Source: Acanthaster planci (lineage: Eukaryota > Echinodermata > Asteroidea > Valvatida > Acanthasteridae). From it: a stretch of 10,352 nt of DNA. Both the position numbers and the translations under genes were made by a program. Positions 1 through 9,600 of the stretch are shown here, in pieces (position 1 is the stretch's first letter; the number at the start of each line of letters is the position of its first letter). Where the stretch lies: assembly GCF_001949145.1 (NCBI RefSeq), contig NW_019091401.1, positions 986,546 to 996,897 on the forward strand, given 5' to 3'. The notes beneath the pieces were generated by a model, which did not search any database, was not told the DNA's origin, and saw nothing but the letters and a program-made list of their open reading frames with translations.

Positions 1-540
1 TCACACAAACCTACTTGTACAAGCATTTACCACAAAGAATTCATACTTATTGGAGTACATGTACACAAGACAGAACCAAATGCAGAGTGCATGCAATGAG
101 CATGGAGACCGTGACTAGACAGATACTACATTACATAAACATCTCTCACCCCGTCGGTACTTCCTTTAGGCTGAAACAAACATACAAACAGTAGCCAAAA
201 AGAGGGATTTGAACGGCATTATTATTTAAATTTTGGCCAAAAAAAAAAGGACGGCTGATTTCTACAAAGCTTGTTTAGAAGTCAAACATCCAGGATTAAT
301 ATTTGAAGCACCCCTCCAACAGAGGAAACTAGAATTTTCAACTCCAATCCAAGTTGATCACATACTGGTACATTCACCAGGCACAGAGTTAAATCATACA
401 GACTGGTTGCCTGATTTGTGAGTGCATGCATGTGTTTTTTTTTCCTGAAAAATGTGCATGTCGTTCTTTTCTGTTTTGAAACGGTGACTTAGTTCCAAAG
501 GCATGCCTGCACACTGCAAGCATAGCATTTCTTTGTATCG
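1..540. other. Putative 3' UTR and downstream flank, no other gene seen
   Basis: This lies downstream of the putative stop codon of the minus-strand gene. I see no canonical AATAAA on the minus strand. The weak variant AATAAT occurs in the minus reading of about 217-230. A 62-codon + strand frame (233-421) begins inside an A-rich run and has no recognisable domain or splice partner, so it is not called. One TACATGTA palindrome sits at 56-63. Confidence 0.35.
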
Positions 541-645
541 TCACCAAAGTCGACTCTGTGAAAGCAAAGTGATAACAGGACAGGAACTATCCAAAAGAAA
601 CAATTCATGGAGGGTTTGCTTCTCTGACCACTGCTCTTCGAATTC
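541..645 (-). CDS. Coiled-coil gene, putative terminal exon G with stop codon
   Basis: After exon F (phase 0), an acceptor GCGCTTTAG|GAA at 647-646 opens a frame of 34 codons that ends in TGA at 543-541. The first part, EFEEQWSEKQTLHE, matches the style of the upstream helices. The last 20 residues (LFLLDSSCPVITLLSQSRLW) are hydrophobic and unlike the rest, as a poorly conserved C-terminal tail could be. No convincing donor is present that would splice out before the TGA. It is too short to be found by length alone. The alternative is that the real final exon lies beyond the left edge and this is a chance frame; transcript data would settle it. Confidence 0.45.
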   Translation of the reverse strand, partial: EFEEQWSEKQTLHELFLLDSSCPVITLLSQSRLW

Positions 646-3600
646 CTAAAGCGCCGCACGCAGTGCAGTCAAGACAAATCATCCTATTTTGATTTCCAAT
701 ATTGCCAGTTAATGAGTACAAATGCATATCGTGAGTGAAATACAGCACAGTGTTTTGTTTCATCATTACATATATCAGTGGAGGGAGTCTTTAGCATTTA
801 ACCTGAACTGCTACTTAATGAATATGGTCCGTGCAATAACAAAGCAAGTTGGGGATAAACACACGTTGTTGTCTTTCGCACCTGGTTAGTTGCTGAGGAC
901 ACCTGCTCATTGATGCCACCGATTGCCTGCTGTAAGGTGGAAATGGCCACGCCCAGCTTCTCTTGAACATCCTCAATCTTGTCTTCAATCTGCTTGTCTT
1001 GATTTTGCCTAAAATATAACCAAAATAAATATTCGTTTCAGGAAAAATGACACTTGAAATCCAATCCAATCAGGCAACAGAATTCAATGGACCCAAAAAT
1101 TAGAATGTCTACATTAACAATTAGACAGCTTTTAACCTCAGTTGCTGCAATGCTGGTCTGACATCATTCCATTGTGATCACAGTGATGGAAAATCCAACA
1201 ACGATCCTCCGATCAGTTGACCTTTGACACTGCTAAACCATCTGGGAAAGGATGCTGACTGAATGCCATGAAAGTCAGGATCACATTTGAACGACATTAT
1301 TAAAACTGAGTGCTTTTTCTCCAGAAGGAAATACATGTAACTTGTCCAGATTTCCATGGGGTCATTTTGAAACCAGACTGACCTGGACTTGATCTCCGCC
1401 TTCATGACGGCTTCTAGCTGTTTCTTTGTCTCGTGCTGCATCTTTTCCAGCTTGTCCATGGCTTCATTGACTTTGCTCATCCCGCCAATGTTCTTATGCC
1501 TGTCCAACTACAAACAGCAAAGCACCACATGCATGTACTATCATCGTCAGAAAAGAATGAGTCAGGTTGATGCAATGGAACTTTCTTTGCCTTTTACGTT
1601 TTTGGCCTGGGTTCAAATCCCACCAAGGCTGATATGGGCTTCGGCCTCCTTTAAACCCCATATTTCTTCACTGTCTTCAAGTTACAATGCGGTTCTTACT
1701 TAAGAGCTACGATGCCTTTTGCAAAATCCTTGGCTTCACTGCGAGAAACTATGACAAAAAAATCTTCCTTTTGTTTTTCTTTATATCAGACATAATCAAA
1801 CCTAACCCAATGATTTGAAGGAAAATGGCCAAATCTTGATGAGTTACATCCATATTACAAAACAACTCATTTACTGCAGGACAGGGCTTTCTTTGAAACA
1901 CGGAGTATCGAGTTGGGTGATATGCAGGCCTTTTTTACATCTTGTAGATGGCAGATCCGTCAAGTAAATCTCTTCCATGATTTCCAGAAAGTGTGTACAT
2001 ACCCAATGTACACTTGCATAGGTGCACTGGCATGCAATATGACAGCACTCAAGCACCCACCTTTCCCTATTTTGACTGAGCCCACTGTAACTCCTCACCT
2101 TCTGTCCTTCACGGACATGTAGCACCTCCTCCTCAGTGAGTTTCTGCAGCGCTGCCCATCGCTTCTCATTCTCCTCTCGCATGGCTTGCTCGTGAGCAAT
2201 ACGAGCAGCCTGCTCAGCATGAAGGTACTTAAGACAAAACAAAATACATGGAGTACGTCGAATTTGGCTGGTGTAGAAATCAGATTTCCTACAGTTAAAT
2301 TGCAAGGTCTAAGCTTCAAAATGAATACATGTAGGTCATCCTTACAAAATTGCAAGGATTTTCTATGACTTTTTTCAGGATGTATAAATCATACAATCTA
2401 GTTATCTGTAGATACAGACATGGCAGATCATCAAGACCACTTTGACTGGCTTCTGCCCAATGTCTGACCATGCTAATGCCACCAATTTAGGGCTGAGCCA
2501 ATTCGAATAATTTACTATTTGAATATTTGACGTTCAATTTGATGCACTGACCGGCAGATTGTTGATGAACAAATCATATACAAATCACTTGCAATAATAC
2601 ACACAATTGTACATTATGATCAATATGATAGCTTCTCATTTCTAGGAGTATCTACAGCCACGATTTAGCAGGATTTAAGTGATGAACAAGACTTCTTGTT
2701 GAAAATTTCTATTCCTTTTAAATTGTTTAATGAATAATTTACTTTTTCAATCGTTGTAAGATTTCTGAGGCTTTTCATCTGAATCTGCTTGAAATATGCC
2801 TCCATAAAGCAATTTTTTTCATTTAAAAACAAAAGAAAATTTTCCCTTCCTTTTTATGAATTTTGCATTTGAATATTTAAATTTGAAAAATAACATTTGA
2901 ATATTCGACAATCTATGGAATATTTGGATATTCGGCACAGTCCTACCCCAATTGTTTTGTACAAAAACACAAAGTCCAAGAGCTCCTTGAAGTCTGTAAA
3001 AGGTAGAGCGTGTGTTGGCCTTAGAAAATAGCTGCTCAGCATGGCCTCTTGTAGCTGCAATTATCACTCCATGGGCACACCACGGAGTATTGACAATAAT
3101 GAGGTCATGATGAGAAATATTGCACAGCTACTGTCCAAATGACTGATGAGAATCAATGTTTATGGCATTTGGCTGAATATCAAAAGTTGGCTGCCATCTC
3201 TTGCCTTTTCTGAAAGTCTCAGCTACAGTCGAGTACAGAGAGAGTTGCGACATGAGTGTCACCAAATGTTGTTACTGACAGGTGTATGCGCCGGTGCACA
3301 CAGACAGTTAATATAGGACAACCACACCCTCTCTACGATTACTGGCGGGCGATCATCTCCATTAATCAATTAATCGTGATTAGTTCCTCCTAATGGATTT
3401 CCTTGTGGATTTCCAACCAGTCGATTAATCGCGCCAGCCCGAGTAGTAACTGCAGAATTACGTGCGAGTAGTGATTGTTATGGAGTACCGATTAAGTTAC
3501 ACACACTACCACACTGTACATGTACACTGTGCGAGTTTTTTTTAAAACTTAACTATGAAGTTGTAAACACGATAGTAAGTCTGATATTGCAACAAAACAT

Positions 3601-6600
3601 CAAGTTAGATGCAAAAGAGCCAAACATTACGGTACTTCAAATTAATTAAAATGCTTCAGGCCTACAATCAGGGATTGGTTTTAGAGACAAAGCCTCAGAC
3701 GGAGACAAAGGTGAAAAACTGCCCTTAGTCACATGTAGTCGTAGCACATACAGTACATGTACATGTACTGTATGTACTCGGATCCAACTGTTCATGGAGC
3801 TCAATTCTCATGGAGAATACTGCCACTGGCTTTCCAGATTTCAGAATTAATGAAATAACATAAAAGCAGAAACACTGAAAAACAAACTTGCCCTGGCACT
3901 TGCTGCTGCATAGTGTGCATTATACTTGTGCAGAATTTCTGCAATGAAACTGATCTGAAGGCCATATTCATGTGTTTACACCATGTTACTACATGTCTCG
4001 GAATATTTGCCACTACTCGTGATTAATCGCGATTAGTTCGTGCATGATTAATTGATTAGCAAAATTCACTAATTGCCATATCTATGATACTATGATAGCA
4101 GCCATTTTGTTACCAAAATCTGAAGCTGACACTACTCTGTATATACAGCTCTGATCTGAGCCTAGTCCTACCTTCTCAATGTTGCCAAACTTCTGCTGTG
4201 CCTCCTCCCGAAGCCGGATCTCCTTGGACAGGATCTTGCGGCTGACCTCCTCGGCAATCTCAGCAATCTTGCCTTGCATCTTGAGTCGCTCGTTGTCGGC
4301 AGCATGCTCACGCTCCCGCTGCACCACGTCGATGGTGTGCAACGTCTCATCCCGCTTGCGTGACTGCTCATGGACCTGGGACTGCAGGTCGTTGATCCTG
4401 CCCAAAGAGTGAATATAAAGGCCCATTAATAAAGATGAGTGGTAACGGAATAGTAGTGACTGAAATGTGGAAACTCACTTAACATGCAAATACGGGCAAT
4501 TCACAATAGTGCACCTCCAAGAGTTTACAACACGTTGGCCAACCACAACACGCGAAATCTGTCGACCCTTTCCAAATGCACATTGGGTCAGCAGATTTCG
4601 TGCATTGTGATTTGCCAATGCGTTGCAATCTCTTGGAGGCGCACTATTGTGAACTGCCCATATTATCGACCCTCCACAATACCAACAACCCACAGAAAGA
4701 AGCGAAGGCACAAGGATGTGCTCATCTATGCCAGCCTATCCATCACATCATACTGATCATCACTGTAAATCATGAGCCCTACATGTAATCCAAGGACGTG
4801 CAATTAGGCACCACATTCAAATGCACTTAATTCATCAAAGAGGCCTTTAAGACAAGTATATAACCAGCACACGAGCGTAGTACCATTCAACTTCAGTATA
4901 AAAGGCTTCTAATTCCGAGTGTAAAATAAATCTATAAAGTGTTTTTAATCTGGGATACACAGAGCAGAGCTGGTGCATCCTGCAGCCACTCGCAGAAACC
5001 AGTGTAAACCCCTGCTCTCTCTATGTGAGATTGCTAATGAGTGCTGATATAGCACACAGGACTTAAAAGTCAAACTTTATGTAAAGTAGGGAGGGGAAAT
5101 CCCATTTTTTGCCAATATCACTGCGATCCTTTCTTAAGGCAGTTGGCAGTTACACAAGGCCTTGTGAGCTTCTCTGGTATCTTACATCTTTAGAATGATT
5201 TTATGAACAGTGGACATTTTGTTGCATGTGATGTCGGATTCTGGAGTGGAGGATGTTAGAAACAAGGGTAGGTTCTTCCACTAACCACAGATCCAAAAAT
5301 GTTCGTACAGGGATCGCAGTGCAACTTATGAATGGCAAGAACCACAACAAATCTTTCTTTGACTACATTTGAATGTTCTAGATGTACTGAGCATGAATGC
5401 CTTTGTGTACATAGCAGATTTTACAAATATCTGTCTTTGGAGAAGCGGAATGTTTCGACAAGTTTACAACTTAGAAGAAAACAAGAGAAAGCAGCGTTTA
5501 CTTGAGGAAGAAATTCTGTTCCTGTTGCCTTCGTTCAGTCTCCTCTGTGGACACTCGATTTCTGAGATCCATCAGAACGTCCCTCACCTCACCAAGCCTG
5601 CAAAGAACCAAGCCCAGATTCTCATTTCCGTGAATACGCCACACTTCTCAGACTATGAGTAACACAGAATGGGATGAGTGCTGTGAATGAATGAAAGTTT
5701 ACATGCACATGGAACTTTAACATGCATGAAATGAATATGAACCCAAACCAACTTGAGAATCAGCCAATGTCCAACGCCTTGGTCCAATTTGTGTGGCTCT
5801 GCTTACAGTTACCATTCTGTGCTCATAAAGCAGAAATTCTCTGCAAACTCTGTATTAAACAGGATGTCTGCAGGCAAGCAAGGAAAACATCCGTGTGTCA
5901 GACACTAACCTGCATTAAACCAAACTATCTGCTATGGCAAAAGTTTTTCAACTTGCAGTCAGCAGGGCTTCAAAATGAACCTATGTGTTCTCTAAGATTC
6001 AGAAAAAGTCGTCTCCTTTGCTCTACAGAGTGGACAGTAGCAGATTTACAAAGGTTCTCAGCAAAATGCCAAGAGTGGCACCAACTTCATGGAACAGCTA
6101 CGCAAATAGGAAAATATATGCCAGGAAAATATCTGCTGAACAAAAAAACAAGTTACCGGCCAAACATCCGTGCAATGTAAATTACATGAGCTGGTTCTCA
6201 GCTGATCTTTGTTTGACGCATAAATTTGGTAAGTAACATTTTCTTCTTAGCCATTCCATGAAATTGGGTCAAGATTAATATTACTAGCAGCTTGGGCTAA
6301 TGGGAAAGTACGTGTAGAAGTTATCTGTTCATATGAAATTTTAAAAAGCTGTTAATACAAATTTCACAAGGAAAGGTCACCAACAGGCTAATGGGCAACA
6401 GACATGCAAAAAAAATTGTTAAGCTTCAAACAGAATTCGAAATGTTACATGTGAATCTTTAAGGGAAATATTTCTCTAACTGTAGACAACTAGACAGTAA
6501 AGAATTACTGTTTTGTACTTTGTGACGGATGAATTAACAAGGTTGAGACGACAGTTTGTCTACCTGCACAGCTTTAATCACCAAATGATGCCAGGATTCG

Positions 6601-9600
6601 TAACAAACAACAACTGAATTTGCAATCTGTAAACTGCAGGGTCTGGATTTCCATGGAAGGGTCACACAAGTGGATACACAAGTCAACAAGACTGTAGCGT
6701 TGAAGTAGTAAGAAAATCCTTTAACAGATACTTCTGTATTTTTCATTGGTAAAAACAAGACTTTTTCAGTTTTTGTTCTATTGCTAGTATATTTGAAAGC
6801 AAAACCACTTGCAGCACTAGCTCTTAGCTGAAATATTTTCCACTGAAGTAATAATAATGTAAGAATCCACCTCAATCATTTCAACACATAAAACTGATAT
6901 AAGCAAAGCAAAACGCCAAAAAACAATTCTTTAAATGGAAAAAATATACTAAAAAGAAAACAATCTTCAAATTGCACAGGGAGAGGATTATTTTGGGGAA
7001 GCACGGCCAACTTGATAATCACTCTCTGAACCGCCTTTCTATAACAACAATTCTGATTCATTATGTATCAAACTGCCAACGATGGACAAATGCCCATTAA
7101 GGTAATCCTTGATATCAGCTAAATGTTTTATATGGCTATCCAGCCTTCCCTAATGATCACATCCTCTTAGGAATCGACCAACCGGAACCTCTCAGTATTA
7201 ACTTGAATCATGAATAATAAAGCAATTTGGAAGGCGATATGCCGCATGGATACACAACGGCAGACTCAGTGTCAAGGTTTTTCCTTAATTCGCAGCACTG
7301 CCTGCATATTAGCTGCTTCAAAGCACAGCAATTGAAGACTATCACAACTTTCAGAATACAAGCCACGGCTTCTTGACCAAGTATTATTAAACATTGATTC
7401 TCACCCTGAAAAATGTCTCTACGGCTTATACGCCGGGCGGCTTATATGGCAAACTTTGAAGGATAAAATCAGTCACAAAAGCCACCCCCCTTGTGCTGGT
7501 GGTGCAGTCATGTTTTTGTTGGTTGCCATTTACATAACTCGAACCTCAGAGGATGAATAAAAATTCAAATTGTCCAGATTTTGAGTTACTAAATGGAATA
7601 CCCAGGTCACGGAGTCACGAAACACATACATGAACTGTGTACGTAATCATAACAAACTTTACTTGCTTTGATGTGATGGCAACATTTGAGTGATTATTTT
7701 CCTTCTTTTTATTCGTTCTCATGGTGTAATTTTTTGCACACAAATAATCCTTTTACTGAAGATACTTTTTCTGTTGTTACCTACAGATTTCTTTCTACTG
7801 CTAAATAGAAATAACCTGCTTATATGGTACATGTACCTTGTACCTTCGTGCAGCAAATCTCATCTTTTCGCCATTCGTATTTGGCGTGACATGCCACAGA
7901 ATTTGAGGCTTTCTCTCACTTGGGTTTTCTGATGACATCACTTTTGTTGGTCACATGGTTAACGAAAAGATTTAGCGATTGGACTGTCCATGAATGGGTC
8001 TGCGGTAGCAGTCAGGATTGCCAGGAAGCAGAGTTTGTTGTGGTCGGTGCGGGGTGGTGTGATGCAGTGCGTGTGCCGTGCAGCATGCATGCAACACAGG
8101 GGGATGTGCTCGGCAGTGACGACACGAATCAAGGTCTCGCAGCAGTCATTTACCTCCTATTTTTGAAGGGATTTGGTAGTGTTTTTTGATCAGTGTCACA
8201 AAGATAACCAGATGTAGCGTTGTGAATATTTCATGTTACGGAGGTATTTTTGCACATAAAATCGCATACTTTCAACGAGAAAAAGTCGGCCTATGAGATA
8301 AAAAAGGTCTTTTGACTTGACTGATTTCAATTTTTTAAGATTTTATTTCCTGTGTGGGCTGCTGCACGGCCCACACGGGACAATCATCCAGCCTGTAAAA
8401 ATTATCAAATTTTCAAGACCTTTGTGGTTGGATGATCATCAGCGCTGCGATACAGCTAATACGCCCACTTCAAATTTTAATTTGCTGATTTTTGTGTGCA
8501 TGTGGCTTATACCCGGCTTATATTCCGAAAATTACAGTGAATCTCTAGCCTGGACTTTCTTCCTTAGGCAGGTCAGATGGACGTGTGAAATAACCTTGAT
8601 ATCAAGTGCACAGGAGGATGTCAAAGCTAATTGGAATTTCAGAGTGAACCTAAAATTATGGCAGGAAAACCATACTGATCATAATACTAACATGAATACA
8701 TTTATAACGTGCACAGATCTAACAATATCTGGTATTCACAGGCACTGACTATAATCCCTGCTAACTGGGATCACAGCATCTGACCATGCCTACATGTACA
8801 TCATCTCAGCTCCCTGGAAAATACACGTTCGAGTATGTACATCTCCATGCTGCCATTTCAGGCACAAATGGCTAAACCCAGTAACCATATCTGCATGTAC
8901 TGTACTGTCACAGCTACCCATTTATACTCCTATCATTGGAGAGAAGAGAGCAAGTGGAGTATAGTGACTTGCCCAGTGTCACAAGGTATGCAGAGGCTGG
9001 ATTCAAACCCCTGATCATATTATTGGTTGGGACACACCAATCCTAATGACTAGACTACATGTGTTGAATGAGCACTTTGGATGAGTACCGTAGAAATTAC
9101 GAGTGTTTGGACACGGAGTTTGAGACAAGCATGGATGGAACAAATACATGTAATTCACCTAAAAGTGGAAAAGGATTCAAGATTTGTTTTGCAAATACTT
9201 GGAAATTTCAAGCACAACTTTCTCAAATACCCAGATTCCTACCAAATACCAAATCCCACATACATGTACCTGTACATACACTCAAGACTATACTGCCTTT
9301 CTGAGATTTTTAATAGAAGGCTACATAAAATGTAAAGTTCACGCTATTCACAGCTGATAAACTGCAATAAAAAAAAACCCTAGCTCAGACAGCACTATGC
9401 AAATTACTTGAAGTCTATTCAAACCAAATTCAATGGAACACTGTGGCTGACGTAAATGACCAATAAAAGGAAATGAGTTTTACAATCACCATGACAACCA
9501 CTGCTTGTTCAAGTAATGAGCAAACCCTGACTTGTTTACTCAACAAAATTAAAATTCACAAAACCTAATATTAAAATTGACTTTTTTTTCCACTCGTATT

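Noticed and set aside
233-421. 62-codon + strand frame beginning in an A-rich run
   Set aside because: It begins from a TTG rather than an ATG, and has no recognised domain, no splice partners and no supporting composition.
1871-2098. Extension of exon D's open frame into the following intron
   Set aside because: A strong GTGAGG donor ends the exon at 2099, and the extension loses coiled-coil character.
2954-3067. Exon-like minus-strand segment (frames with LPFTDFKELLDF or HAEQLFSKANTR), which shares the 12-base word CATGCTGAGCAG with exon D
   Set aside because: Acceptor-like words exist but no usable donor precedes the hAT-like element, and exons C and D already join in phase. The shared word is short enough to be chance.
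4475-4788. Open frames on both strands sharing HNSAPPR and LANHN peptides
   Set aside because: They arise because the fold-back MITE is a palindrome and reads similarly on both strands.
5722-6236. 152-codon + strand frame with an overlapping 83-codon frame
   Set aside because: No domain, no coding-like composition and no good splice borders. Two different open frames over the same bases suggest chance.
6534-7061. Two minus-strand frames of 113 and 61 codons in the large intron
   Set aside because: Low-complexity hydrophobic or AT-driven peptides without splice sites in phase with exons A and B.
8317-8748. 143-codon + strand frame
   Set aside because: It crosses the GC-rich hairpin and the transposon-like end, has no domain, and is best explained as a chance frame in repeat DNA.
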